Part shown: one piece after another, positions 31,202-39,518 of the stretch
How the letters are laid out: each line of letters begins with the position of its first letter
How positions within the stretch are numbered: position 1 is the first letter of the stretch
NCBI GenBank assembly: GCA_964511155.1
Contig: CAZEEJ010000024.1
Span: forward strand, 1-41,801
DNA from: JAAYDF01 sp964511155
Lineage (GTDB): Bacteria > Planctomycetota > Phycisphaerae > UBA1845 > PWPN01
Direction of reading: 5' to 3'
DNA: 41,801 nt
Made by a program: the position numbers and the translations under genes
Notes under the pieces: generated by a model
Told to the model about the DNA's origin: nothing
Database searches by the model: none
What the model saw: the letters and a program-made list of their open reading frames with translations, nothing else

Positions 31202-33172
31202 TCATATCTTTGGCCCCCGTTCCGTATCCGTCAGCCGGCCCTGGGCCTTCCAGTTCTTGCCCGCCAGGTTCACCAGCACGCCGAAGAAGACGAGCAGCAC
31301 GAGGATGAAGGTCAGCATGAGCAGCACGGTGCCGCGGTCCTCGCTGTTCATCCCGGCCACGCCGGCCACGTACGCGGGCACGTTCTGATAGCACCAGGCG
31401 ACGAAGATGACCAGCAGGTAGACCGGAGCAACGTACTTGATGATAAACCAGAAAATGCGGGGTACCTTGAAGGCCGCTCCGCGACTCGATTCCTCCTTGG
31501 CCCGCTTGACCCCAAACGCCCAGCCGACGACCAATACCTGTGTGGTGGCCAGCATGAAGATGCACACCGTGCCGACCCAGAAATCCAGTACGTCCAGGGC
31601 GATCAGGTCCTTCGAGAAGTAGACGACCAGCAGTCCGCCGGTGGCGGTCAACATGCTCAGGCAGGTGACCGAGAGCCGCCGCCCCATGCAGAAGCCCTCT
31701 TCGAGGAACGCGATGGCCGGCTGCAACATGCTCAGCGAACTGGTGATCGCCGCGGCAAAGAGCATGAAGAACCACAGCCCGCCGAACAAGTCGCCCATGG
31801 GCATCTTGGCGAAGACGGCCGGCAGGGCCATGAACCCCAACTGGAACCCGGACTTGAGCACCTCGGGGGTCAGGTCGGCCGCGGAGAGGAACAGGAAGGC
31901 CGCCGGGATGGTGATCATGCCGCCCAGGCAGACCTCGCAGAACTCGTTGGTCGAAGTGGCGGTGAGGCCGGAGAGCACGACGTCGTCGTCCTTGCGCAGG
32001 TAGCTGGCGTAGTTGAGGATGATACCGAAACCCACGGACAGGGTGAAGAAGATCTGCCCGGCGGCGGCCAGCCAGAGTTGCGGATCGGCCAGGGCGGCCC
32101 AGGCGGGCTGATCCTTCACCTTGGCGAGGACCTCGGGGTCGGTGGCCAGGCGGACCTGGTCGCCCGGGGCCGCGAGAACCAGGTCCGGCTGCACGCTGGC
32201 CGTCGTACCGGGGGCGACGCGCACGGTCACCTCGTGCGGCTCGCTCATCAGGCCCCCGTGCACCACCTGCCGGAAGGTCAACTCGACCGGCTCGGCCGCG
32301 TCCGGGGCGGTGAAGGTCGGGCGTTCGACGGTCGCGCTGGACAGCTCGACCGGCGGACCGGCGATCTGCTCCCACTCCTGCTTGACCACGACCTTGGGGT
32401 TCCACATGAAGCCCAGGGCGGCGTTGATGTTCGCCTCCGGGCGGGCGGGATCGGGCGTGCCCAGGGTCAGCACGCGCACGAGCACGATGATCGCAAAGAT
32501 GATCAGCGTGGGCATCGCGATCTTGCAGAACATCTCGATGCCCTTGGTCAGCCCGCGGTAGATGAGGATGAAGTTGATGATGAAGACGATGATCAGGAAC
32601 AGCACGCTCTTCTGCAGGCCCATGAAGGTCGTCGTCTCGCTGACCTGGTCGCGCAGCAGGAAGCCGTTGTACTCCATGCCGACGAAGTGGCTGAAGTGGT
32701 TCTTGAAGGCGGGGACCAGCTCGGCCTCCGGGACGCTCGCCTGGTAACGGGCCATGGTGCCGCTGAGGTAGTCCCAGGCATACGCCAGGCACCAGGCCTC
32801 GATGTACACGTAGTACATGTAGATGCCCACGGGGACGATGAGGGCCAGGGCCCCGAAGTACTTGCTGATCGAGTTCCGCCAGAGGACGGAGAAGATGCCC
32901 GGCGCGCTGTTGAAGCCCTTGGTGCCGCCGTAGCGGCCCATGGTCCATTCCACCCAGCAGATGGGGATGCCGAGCAGGATCAGGGAAATGAAGTAGGGGA
33001 TCATGAAGATCCCGCCGCCGTTGAGGGCGGCGTTGCCGGGAAACCGCAGGAAGTTGCCCAGGCCCACGGCCGACCCCGCCACCGCCAGGATCACGCCGAT
33101 CTTGGACCCCCAGTTCTCGGGAGTCCTGGCCCGGGCCAGCGCCGGCTCCGGGATGTTGGAATGGCTGGCCAC
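31202..33172 (-). CDS. Sodium-dependent NSS (SLC6-like) amino-acid transporter with inserted extracellular domain
   Basis: It is a secondary transporter of the LeuT fold. GTG 33172 is chosen because AAGGAGGTACCG precedes it, giving 656 residues. The first helix has the Na-site motif GSAVGLGNFLRFP (34-46), and helix 6 reads GQIFFTLSVGFGIILNYASY (372-391), both typical. About twelve hydrophobic segments are seen. Between helices 5 and 6 residues 260-357 form an extra block; its core (AGPPVELSSATVERPTFTAP to HEVTVRVAP) resembles PKD/Ig-like sheets. MetP-type members go from 'LGFMWNP' nearly straight to 'DPQVW', so this loop is much longer. The substrate is probably methionine or alanine, by family; the small subunit follows. 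Confidence 0.92.
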   Translation of the reverse strand: MASHSNIPEPALARARTPENWGSKIGVILAVAGSAVGLGNFLRFPGNAALNGGGIFMIPYFISLILLGIPICWVEWTMGRYGGTKGFNSAPGIFSVLWRNSISKYFGALALIVPVGIYMYYVYIEAWCLAYAWDYLSGTMARYQASVPEAELVPAFKNHFSHFVGMEYNGFLLRDQVSETTTFMGLQKSVLFLIIVFIINFILIYRGLTKGIEMFCKIAMPTLIIFAIIVLVRVLTLGTPDPARPEANINAALGFMWNPKVVVKQEWEQIAGPPVELSSATVERPTFTAPDAAEPVELTFRQVVHGGLMSEPHEVTVRVAPGTTASVQPDLVLAAPGDQVRLATDPEVLAKVKDQPAWAALADPQLWLAAAGQIFFTLSVGFGIILNYASYLRKDDDVVLSGLTATSTNEFCEVCLGGMITIPAAFLFLSAADLTPEVLKSGFQLGFMALPAVFAKMPMGDLFGGLWFFMLFAAAITSSLSMLQPAIAFLEEGFCMGRRLSVTCLSMLTATGGLLVVYFSKDLIALDVLDFWVGTVCIFMLATTQVLVVGWAFGVKRAKEESSRGAAFKVPRIFWFIIKYVAPVYLLVIFVAWCYQNVPAYVAGVAGMNSEDRGTVLLMLTFILVLLVFFGVLVNLAGKNWKAQGRLTDTERGPKI

Positions 33173-33318
33173 CGGTACCTCCTTGCCAAAAGGTGTGCCG
33201 GCATGATCGGGCCGACCGCCGGCTTTTTCAAGACCACGGCCCCGGCAGCCCGGCGCGGCGCCGGCCTGGGCGATCCGAGCCACGACCGCTCAGAGCCGCG
33301 ACCGTCAGGGAGCGTAGG

Positions 33319-33714
33319 TCAGCGGTACCAGTCCTCGATGCGGAGGTCGGGTATCCGCTTGTAGTGCGCGGTGTTATGGGTTACCAGCGTCAAGCCGCTA
33401 TCGAGGGCAGTCGCAGCAATCTGCAGGTCGGGATCCTCCAGCCCCTGACCCTGCCGAAGAAGGCCGACCTTCAACTGAGCGAAGCGATCCATGATCGGAC
33501 GAGTCAGGGAAAGGATCGAGATGTGATCCAGGAGTCGGTTGGTTTCGGCCACATTCTGTTGCGACCTTGAAGACCAGTACGCACCAAACAGGAGCTCGCC
33601 TGCGGTCACAATGCTGATGTGGGCAGACTCGTTGGCTCGGCGGTCGAACTCCCTGCACACAGACTCGTCACGCCGGAGGAGAAAGACACAGTGATCGGTA
33701 TCCAGGAGATACAT
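33319..33714 (-). CDS. vapC: PIN-domain toxin, VapC-type
   Basis: A metal-dependent RNase of 131 residues. Acidic residues expected in the active site are Asp5 in MYLLDTDHCVFLL, Glu in SIVTAGELLFGAY and Asp in LEDPDLQIAATALDSG; the last position is Asn in LVTHNTAHYKRIP, common in this subgroup. ATG 33714 overlaps the antitoxin stop (TGATG), so it is coupled to the upstream gene; GTG 33717 is also possible. Convergence with the NSS gene is separated by repeat words at 33290-33312. Confidence 0.92.
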   Translation of the reverse strand: MYLLDTDHCVFLLRRDESVCREFDRRANESAHISIVTAGELLFGAYWSSRSQQNVAETNRLLDHISILSLTRPIMDRFAQLKVGLLRQGQGLEDPDLQIAATALDSGLTLVTHNTAHYKRIPDLRIEDWYR

Positions 33715-33932
33715 CACGAGACCGTGGGCACGGAGCGACTGGAACGTGAACGGTAGATGACGTCGATGGCATCGGCGGCATCGTCACCATGCCATCGGCC
33801 CGCAGCGGCCAGCAAATCGCCCAACCGGCTGCCGACGGGATGCACCTCGACCTCGACCTCCGTCCCATCGGGAATGGACGAATGGTCAGGCAGGGGGACA
33901 GTGCCATTCTGGACGACTGTACGATAGACCAT
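33714..33932 (-). CDS. VapB-like antitoxin
   Basis: A 72-residue protein beginning MVYRTVVQNGTVPLPDHSSI, then PDGTEVEVEVHPVGSRLGDL: a short AbrB/SpoVT-type beta-rich N-domain, followed by a region (WHGDDAADAIDVIYRSR) that would wrap the toxin. Its stop overlaps the vapC start, giving a standard antitoxin-first pair. The upstream in-frame ATG at 33956 is less likely. Confidence 0.85.
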   Translation of the reverse strand: MVYRTVVQNGTVPLPDHSSIPDGTEVEVEVHPVGSRLGDLLAAAGRWHGDDAADAIDVIYRSRSSRSVPTVS

Positions 33933-34038
33933 GTCCTGGCGTTTCTCCCGGCACAATCATCAACCATTATTAGGATACCCTGGTTGCACGATTCCGACAA
34001 GCCGTAAACGCGTGCGTCGGGCGAATTCTGCAACGAGG

Positions 34039-34178
34039 AATGACCAATGTCGAAATCCGAATGACCAATCAATGACGAAGCCCGGATGCCAAAGCCGCGG
34101 GAGGCCACGGTGGGCGCCACGGTCTCGCCATTCGTCATTCGGGCTTGATTGGTCATTCGGGTTTCGACATTGGTCATT
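34039..34178. repeat. Large inverted repeat AATGACCAATGTCGAAA
   Basis: AATGACCAATGTCGAAATCC at 34039 pairs with GGGTTTCGACATTGGTCATT at 34159-34178; the arms are about 45 and 38 bases with one internal deletion. A related word GGTCATTGATTGGTCATTGG lies at 14828. Nothing else was seen from 33957 to 34250. Confidence 0.8.
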
Positions 34179-34265
34179 GGAGCGGTGGAACTGCGATGAT
34201 AAGCGGGTACACTACGCCCATCGGTACGAATCGACGAATCAACCGCAATCCAGGGAGGTGCGCTG

Positions 34266-34886
34266 ATGAGGTTGGCTTACGCGGGGATGGTCGCGGCAGT
34301 CCTGTTGGCCGCCGGGTGCCAGAGCGGGACGCCGTTGTTCAACGGTCGGGACCTGTCCGGCTGGGTCGAGATCGGCAGCGAGAACGCCTGGGAGGTGCGC
34401 GGCGAGGTTCTGCACTGCACCGGCGAGAAGACCGGCTACGCGTGGCTGAGCACCGACCGCAAGTACGGCGACTTCGTGCTCGAACTCGATTGGCGGATCG
34501 AGCCGGAAGGCAATGCGGGCGTTTTTCTGCGAGCCCCGGACCGCGAGGGCCGCACGTCGATGAAGGGCTTCGAGGTGCAGGCCCGCGACGATGCCGCCGA
34601 CGAGACGCTGGACGACGTGAGCGGGGCGGTGTTCCGGCGCATCCCCGCGGCCGGCCGGTTCGCGCATCCGCCCGGCGAATGGAACCACTTCCGGCTGACC
34701 CTGCGCGGTCGCCGACTGACCATCGAGCTGAACGGCCATCGGGTCAGCGAGACCGACATGGATACGGTCCCGGCCCTGGAAGGCGACCCGCCCATGTCCG
34801 CCGTCCCCGACGAAGGCTACATCGGCCTGCAGAACCACGGCACGCCGAGCGACTTCCGCAACGTGGTGATTCGTGAGCTGCGCTGA
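34266..34886 (+). CDS. DUF1080 (3-keto-disaccharide hydrolase family) lipoprotein
   Basis: A secreted concanavalin-like sheet protein of 206 residues. The signal MRLAYAGMVAAVLLAAGC ends at Cys18. The mature part opens LFNGRDLSGWVEIGSENAW and contains WLSTDRKYGDFVLELDWRIE, GNAGVFLRAPD and EWNHFRLTLRGRRLTIELNG, all typical of DUF1080, with a C-terminal EGYIGLQNHGTPSDFRNVVI. In planctomycetes these are numerous and are presumed to act on sugars; activity has been shown for only a few. GGGAGGTG precedes the ATG. Confidence 0.94.
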   Translation: MRLAYAGMVAAVLLAAGCQSGTPLFNGRDLSGWVEIGSENAWEVRGEVLHCTGEKTGYAWLSTDRKYGDFVLELDWRIEPEGNAGVFLRAPDREGRTSMKGFEVQARDDAADETLDDVSGAVFRRIPAAGRFAHPPGEWNHFRLTLRGRRLTIELNGHRVSETDMDTVPALEGDPPMSAVPDEGYIGLQNHGTPSDFRNVVIRELR

Positions 34887-34988
34887 ACCTGCCACCGCCC
34901 AAGCGGCGCAACTCAAGGCCGCGCTCGTTATCGGCCGATGCTTGTAAGTGTGTTGCGCCGACTGACGCTCGATCGCGAGCCGCGGGTC

Positions 34989-35153
34989 AACGAGCCGCGG
35001 GCTTCAGCCCGCGCGGTGCTTGGAACGAGGACGGCGGTGGATTCCGTGTGAAGCCGCAAGCGGCGGATTCCGAGATCAGCGGTTGCTCTACGCACAGGCG
35101 CCGCGCGGGCTGAAGCCCGCGGCTCGTTGGCGGAAGCCCGCGGCTCGTTGACG
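34989..35153. repeat. 28-bp perfect inverted repeat plus a third partial copy
   Basis: The arms at 34989-35016 and 35101-35128 are exact inverses over 28 bases, sharing GAGCCGCGGGCTTCAGCC. A direct partial copy (GCCCGCGGCTCGTTGACGG) follows at 35135-35153, ending ten bases before the neuA ATG. The 84-base loop holds another palindrome, GAAGCCGCAAGCGGC. Confidence 0.9.
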
Positions 35154-35162
35154 GAAGCGGTC

Positions 35163-35909
35163 ATGCGTGTTTTGGCGGTGATTTTGGCCCGGGCCGGCAG
35201 CAAGGGATTGCCGGACAAGTGCGTCCTGCCCTTGTGCGGCCGGCCGATTCTGGCTTACACGCTCGATCATGCCCGAGCAAGCGAGCGGGTCGAGGCCATC
35301 GTGGTGACCACGGATTCCGAACCCGCCAAAGCCATTGCCCGGGCGATGGGCGTCCAGGTGGTGGACCGGCCGGCGGAGCTGGCCACGGACGCCGCCCCGG
35401 TGGACGGTGTGGTGAGACACGCCGTCGAGCGGTACGAGCAGCAGCACACTGGCCCCGTGGACGCGGTGGTCATCCTGTACGGCAACATCCCCATCCGCCG
35501 CGAGGGGGTCATCGACCGCTGCATCGAGCAGTTGGCGGCCACCGGCTGCGATTCGGTCCGCACGGTGGCCCCGGTCGGCAAGCTGCACCCCGACTGGCTG
35601 CATCGGCTGGACGGGGACCGACTCGAGCAGTACCGGCCCAACAGCATCGACCGCCGCCAGGACCTCGAGCCGCTCTACTACCATGACGGCGCGGTAGTGG
35701 CGGTCACCCGGGCTGCGTTGTTTGCCCCGGAGACGGCTGGCAACCCTCATGCGTTCTTCGGCCGCGACCGCCGAGCCGTGCTTCAGGCCGAGCAGGACGC
35801 CGTGGACATCGACACGATCGCTGACTTCTACCGCGCGGAGGCCGTCCTGCGGACCCGCGGCGAGAGGATCGGCGGGGCGCCCGAGCCGGGGACGCAAGTC
35901 CCCGGGTGA
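35163..35909 (+). CDS. neuA: CMP-nonulosonic acid (sialic/legionaminic-type) synthetase
   Basis: It activates a nonulosonic acid with CTP. The 248-residue protein begins VLAVILARAGSKGLPDKCVL, the nucleotide-binding loop of NeuA-type cytidylyltransferases. It continues YTLDHARASERVEAIVVTTD, DAVVILYGNIPIRREGVIDR and a C-terminal QAEQDAVDIDTIADF with the metal-binding Asp pair. ATG 35163 is chosen over an upstream in-frame GTG/ATG within repeat sequence. The last residues GTQVPG and the TGA come from the dispersed palindrome. The order neuA-neuB-neuC on one strand suggests an operon; whether the sugar is sialic, legionaminic or another form cannot be read. Confidence 0.88.
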   Translation: MRVLAVILARAGSKGLPDKCVLPLCGRPILAYTLDHARASERVEAIVVTTDSEPAKAIARAMGVQVVDRPAELATDAAPVDGVVRHAVERYEQQHTGPVDAVVILYGNIPIRREGVIDRCIEQLAATGCDSVRTVAPVGKLHPDWLHRLDGDRLEQYRPNSIDRRQDLEPLYYHDGAVVAVTRAALFAPETAGNPHAFFGRDRRAVLQAEQDAVDIDTIADFYRAEAVLRTRGERIGGAPEPGTQVPG

Positions 35910-35910
35910 G
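35883..35910. repeat. Dispersed palindrome at the neuA stop (copy 3)
   Basis: GCCGGGGACGCAAGTCCCC matches the core of the elements at 3305-3424 and 30966-31080; here it supplies the final codons and stop of neuA. Confidence 0.85.
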
Positions 35911-35952
35911 CGAGGAGATGGGGGACGGATCGGTTGCGGGAGGCCATCAACC

Positions 35953-37222
35953 GTGAGCGACGTGGGACAGGATTCGTTTTGCATCGGGCAGACGGTGGTG
36001 GGCCTGCCGGGCTTCGCCTACGTGGTGGCGGAGGCGGGCGTCAACCATGACGGCGACCCGGTCATCGCCCGGGAGCTGGTGTCCGCCGCCGCGCAGGCCG
36101 GCGCCGACGCGGTCAAGTTCCAGGTGTTCTCCGCCGACCGATTGGTTACCCGCGGTGCACCGGTGGCGACGTATCAGCGCGAGGCCGGCCAGAGCGAAAC
36201 GCAATATGACCTGCTCGCCCGGATGGAACTGAGCTACGACGCTTTCGCCGAGTTGGCTTCCGACGCCGCCGAGTGCGGCATTGACTTCCTGGCGACGCCG
36301 TTCGCGCTGCAAGACCTGGCGTTTCTGTTGGGTCTGGGCGTCAAGGCGGTCAAGCTGGCCTCCACGGACATTGTGAACGGGCCGCTGCTGGATGCCGCGG
36401 CCGCCTCGGGCCGGCCGGTGATCGCCTCGACCGGCGCCGCCGACCCGGCCGAGATCGCCTCCGCCGTTCGGCGTTTCCGGCGTCCCGGCGCTGGGCCGCT
36501 GGCCCTGCTGCACTGCGTGAGCAGTTACCCGGCCCGCGAGTCGGAGGCCAACCTGTCGGCCATCGGCACGCTGGCCCGCACGTTCAACTGCGTCGCCGGC
36601 TTCAGCGATCACACCGAGTCCATCGCCATCGGCGGGTATGCCGTCGCCGCCGGGGCCCGGATCATCGAGAAGCACATGACCCTCGACCGCCGCCGCCCCG
36701 GCCCGGACCACGGCTTCAGTCTCGAACCGCGGGCCATGGCCGAGTACATCTGCGGCATCCGCGAGGCCCAGCAACGCATGGGCGACGGGCTGATCGGCAC
36801 AACCGAGAGCCAGCGCGAGGTGCGCGAGCTGTCCCGGTGCAGCCTCGTGGCCGTCCGCGACCTGCGGCCGGGCGAGATCCTGACCGCGGATCTGCTGGTC
36901 GCCAAGCGGCCGGGCTTCGGCATTTCGCCCATGCAGATTGACGTGTTGGTCGGGCGGCAGGTCGTGCAGCCGATCCCCGCCGATGCCCCGATCACCTGGG
37001 AGGCGCTGGCCCCGGCGTTCGAGCCCCCGCTCGCCGCCGTGTTCGACGAGCGGATCTACGAGGCCGAGCCGGAGACGCTGCTCCAGATGGTCCGCGCCAT
37101 GCCGGAGAAGCGCGAGCGCGCCTTGGTGATCGGCCACAACCCNNNNNNNNNNCGTGCAGCCGATCCCCGCCGATGCCCCGATCACCTGGGAGGCGCTGGC
37201 CCCGGCCGCGGCGACCGTATGA
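35953..37222 (+). CDS. neuB: N-acetylneuraminate/legionaminate synthase, interrupted by an assembly fault
   Basis: NeuB condenses a 2-acetamido sugar with phosphoenolpyruvate. From GTG 35953 (GGGAGG nine bases ahead) the frame shows YVVAEAGVNHDGDPVIAREL, AGADAVKFQVFSADRL, DFLATPFALQDLAFL, KLASTDIVNGPLLD, ALLHCVSSYPA and EKHMTLDRRRPGPDHGFSLE, all typical. The C-terminal antifreeze-like domain follows (DLRPGEILTADLLVAKRPGF). After VQPIPADAPITWEALAPA an unrelated 126-base stretch and ten N follow, and then the last 54 bases are repeated and the frame ends PAAATV TGA at 37220-37222. Removing the insert gives a normal length of about 360 residues. Confidence 0.88.
37017..37142 (+). pseudogene. SixA-like phosphohistidine phosphatase fragment, joined into neuB
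   Basis: In the frame continuing neuB, the bases encode VFDERIYEAEPETLLQMVRA and then MPEKRERALVIGHN. 'DERIYEA.PE.LL' and 'VIGHNP' are hallmark sequences of SixA/histidine phosphatases and have no place in NeuB. It stops at the N run. It most likely comes from elsewhere in the genome, through misassembly rather than insertion. Confidence 0.75.
37143..37152. other. Assembly gap (10 N)
   Basis: Ten N, a usual placeholder for a join of unknown length. Confidence 1.
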
Positions 37223-38397
37223 CCCGTGCATGGACCAGACGCCGCGTGGCCGTGGTGACGGGGAGCCGGGCGGAGTTCGGCCTGCTGGAGCCCGCCCTGG
37301 AGGCCATGAAGGATTGCCCGGCTGTTGAATCCCGCCTGGTCGTGACCGGCATGCACCTGCTGCCCAAGTTCGGGCGGACCATCGACCACATTCGATCGGC
37401 CGGTTGGCGGGTCGACGCAACCGTACGCATGCAGACCGGCAGAGACGACGCGGCGGCCGAGCCCCTCGCCGTCGCCCGCGGTGTGGCCGGCATCGCCCGG
37501 GCCCTCCAGCGACTGCGCTGCGAGATCGTCCTGGTTCTCGGCGATCGCATCGAGGCGTTCGCCGCCGCGTCCGCCGCCGTCACGGGCCGCCGCATCGTCG
37601 CCCACATCCATGGCGGCGACCGGGCCACCGGCGACGTGGATGACACCCTGCGCAACGCGATCACCCGGCTCGCCCACGTGCACTTCGTCGCCTCGCGGGA
37701 TGCCGCCGAGCGGCTCAAACGCATGGGCGAGGCGCCCGAACGCATCCATCGCGTCGGGGCGCCCGGCCTGGATGCCATCCGTACGTTTCGTCAGGCGGAG
37801 AACTCGGATCGTGCGCGTGGCGACCGGCTTCTGCGTGCGCTGCTCGGCCCGTTGGCGGACCGGCCCTACGCCGTCGTCCTCCAGCATCCCTGCGGCCGGC
37901 CCGCCCACATCGAGGCGGCCACCATGCGGCATATCGTGGCCGCCGTGGCCCAGTGTGGGCTGGGCGGCGCGGCCATCTTCCCCAACAGCGACCCCGGCCA
38001 CGAAGGCATCCTCAAGATCCTTCACCAGGTGGCCCGCAAACCCGACTGGCGCCGCTTCTGGTCCCTGCCGCGCGAGGACTACCTGCGGCTCGTCTCGCGG
38101 GCGGCCGTGCTGGTCGGCAACTCGTCGAGCGGCATCATCGAGTCGGCCAGCCTGCGGGTGAACGCGGTCAACGTCGGGCCGCGGCAACTGGGCCGGCTGC
38201 GCTGCGGCCCGGGCGTCATCGACTGTGGCGAAACTGCCGCGGCCATCACCGCCGCCCTCCGCACCGCCCTGAGCCGGCCAAGGCCCACGCCGCTCCGCTC
38301 CCGATACGGCGACGGCCAAGCCGGCCCGCGCATGGCGAAGATCCTGAACGACCTGGCCATCACCCCCGACCTGCACCGCAAAACGCTCACCTACTGA
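37219..38397 (+). CDS. neuC: UDP-N-acetylglucosamine 2-epimerase (hydrolysing)
   Basis: It converts UDP-GlcNAc or a modified form to the ManNAc-type sugar used by NeuB. The 392-residue length and RRVAVVTGSRAEFGLLEPAL are typical, as are LVVTGMHLLPKFGRT, AHIHGGDRATGDVDDTLRNA and LVGNSSSGIIESASLRVNAV with the catalytic His/Glu region. The ATG overlaps the neuB stop as ATGA, proving that the genes belong to one operon. The C-terminus is Arg/Pro rich. It is the last gene of the operon; 195 bases without a gene follow to the HDOD gene. Confidence 0.94.
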   Translation: MTRAWTRRRVAVVTGSRAEFGLLEPALEAMKDCPAVESRLVVTGMHLLPKFGRTIDHIRSAGWRVDATVRMQTGRDDAAAEPLAVARGVAGIARALQRLRCEIVLVLGDRIEAFAAASAAVTGRRIVAHIHGGDRATGDVDDTLRNAITRLAHVHFVASRDAAERLKRMGEAPERIHRVGAPGLDAIRTFRQAENSDRARGDRLLRALLGPLADRPYAVVLQHPCGRPAHIEAATMRHIVAAVAQCGLGGAAIFPNSDPGHEGILKILHQVARKPDWRRFWSLPREDYLRLVSRAAVLVGNSSSGIIESASLRVNAVNVGPRQLGRLRCGPGVIDCGETAAAITAALRTALSRPRPTPLRSRYGDGQAGPRMAKILNDLAITPDLHRKTLTY

Positions 38398-38592
38398 CCC
38401 GCGAGGGACACAACTCACGACAGGACAACAAGTTCCGATATTACTGCCCCGCCCGCACCGTCTCCGGGGTGAGACACTCGGACCAAGTTCCCTGGTCGTC
38501 AGACTCAATTGATCCCGCAAGCGGACCGATGACTTATCAGGCGATCGGGCGCGCTCCGGTCACAGTGTGTACGTGTTGGCAAGGACTTACGG

Positions 38593-39477
38593 ATGATGCC
38601 CACAACCTCCGCTACCGCCGACGTGTCCCAGACGATCAAAACCGCTCTGGCACGGATTGGAGACATCGCGACCCTTCCGGAGATCACCACCCGGATCATC
38701 TCCGTGGTCGACGACCCCAAGAGCACCGCCCGCGACCTGCACAACATCATCAAGAACGACCCCGCCCTGGCGACGAAGATTCTGAAAGTGGTGAACTCGG
38801 CCTTCTACGGTCTGCCGGGGCAGGTTTCGGATCTGGACCGGGCGATCGTGCTTCTGGGGCTCAGTGCGGTCAAGAACATTGCCATCTCGGCCTCGATCAG
38901 CCGACTGTTCACGACGGCGAAGCTGTCCGACAAGTTCACCGCCCGCGACGTGTGGCGGCACAGCGTGGCGGTCGGCGTGGCCACGCGGCAATTCTGCGGG
39001 CTGATCGGCAAGCGGGCCTTCTCGGAGGAGGCGTTCCTGGCCGGCCTGATCCACGATCTGGGCCTGCTGGTCGAGCGCCAGGCATTCCCCGACCAGTTGG
39101 CCGAGGTCATCCGCGCCGCCTCCAAGAGCGAGCGACCATTCTGCGAGCTCGAGCGGGAGATCGTCGGAGCAGACCATCAGGCCCTGGGGGCCGCCTTGGC
39201 CGCCAAGTGGAAATTCCCGCGGCCCCTTCAGGTGGTGCTCGGTTATCACCACAATGTCACCAACCTCAGCGAGGATCATCGCCTGCTGCCGACCATCGTG
39301 TATGCCGCCGACGTCCTTTGCTGCCATGAACGCATCGGGTTCCACCTCACCGCCGAGAATCAACCGCTGGACGACGTTCTACTCGAATCCGTGGGGCTCA
39401 CCGAGAGCGACGTCGAGACCGTGCGAGCCGACCTGCTCGAGCAGATCGAGGCCGCCGAGGCCGTCCTCATGGATTGA
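38593..39477 (+). CDS. HDOD-domain signalling protein
   Basis: The 294-residue protein is one HDOD domain: IGDIATLPEITTRIISVVDD, IIKNDPALATKILKVVNSAF, then LDRAIVLLGLSAVKNIAISA and VWRHSVAVGVATRQF. A later AGLIHDLGLLVE keeps an HD pair, and VLGYHHNVTNLSEDH adds another His. HDOD proteins are usually non-enzymatic regulators or link c-di-GMP signalling to motility. AAGGA precedes ATG 38593; a second ATG directly follows. The CBS-pair gene lies 41 bases beyond its stop, hinting at a two-gene signalling unit. Confidence 0.92.
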   Translation: MMPTTSATADVSQTIKTALARIGDIATLPEITTRIISVVDDPKSTARDLHNIIKNDPALATKILKVVNSAFYGLPGQVSDLDRAIVLLGLSAVKNIAISASISRLFTTAKLSDKFTARDVWRHSVAVGVATRQFCGLIGKRAFSEEAFLAGLIHDLGLLVERQAFPDQLAEVIRAASKSERPFCELEREIVGADHQALGAALAAKWKFPRPLQVVLGYHHNVTNLSEDHRLLPTIVYAADVLCCHERIGFHLTAENQPLDDVLLESVGLTESDVETVRADLLEQIEAAEAVLMD

Positions 39478-39518
39478 GCGTCCAGCATTCAGCCGCCGCT
39501 TTGGGAGGGAACGAGCCG

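Larger units (their letters stand above)
36963..37206. repeat. 54-bp direct duplication flanking the insert and gap
   Basis: Bases 36963-37016 and 37153-37206 are identical. The second copy begins right after the N run, so the duplication probably comes from contig ends overlapping at a scaffold join. Confidence 0.95.

Noticed and set aside
30642..32948. 768-codon minus-strand frame over the transporter
   Set aside because: Shadow frame; the neighbouring minus frame has the NSS signature and helices.
31028..33364. 778-codon plus-strand frame over the transporter
   Set aside because: Antisense and His/Gln/Asp-rich, with no recognisable domain.
36963..37206. Attachment site or target duplication of a mobile element
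   Set aside because: 54 bases is too long for a target duplication, and the second copy starts exactly at an N run, which points to assembly.
35947..38520. 857-codon minus-strand frame over neuB and neuC
   Set aside because: Antisense shadow crossing the N gap.
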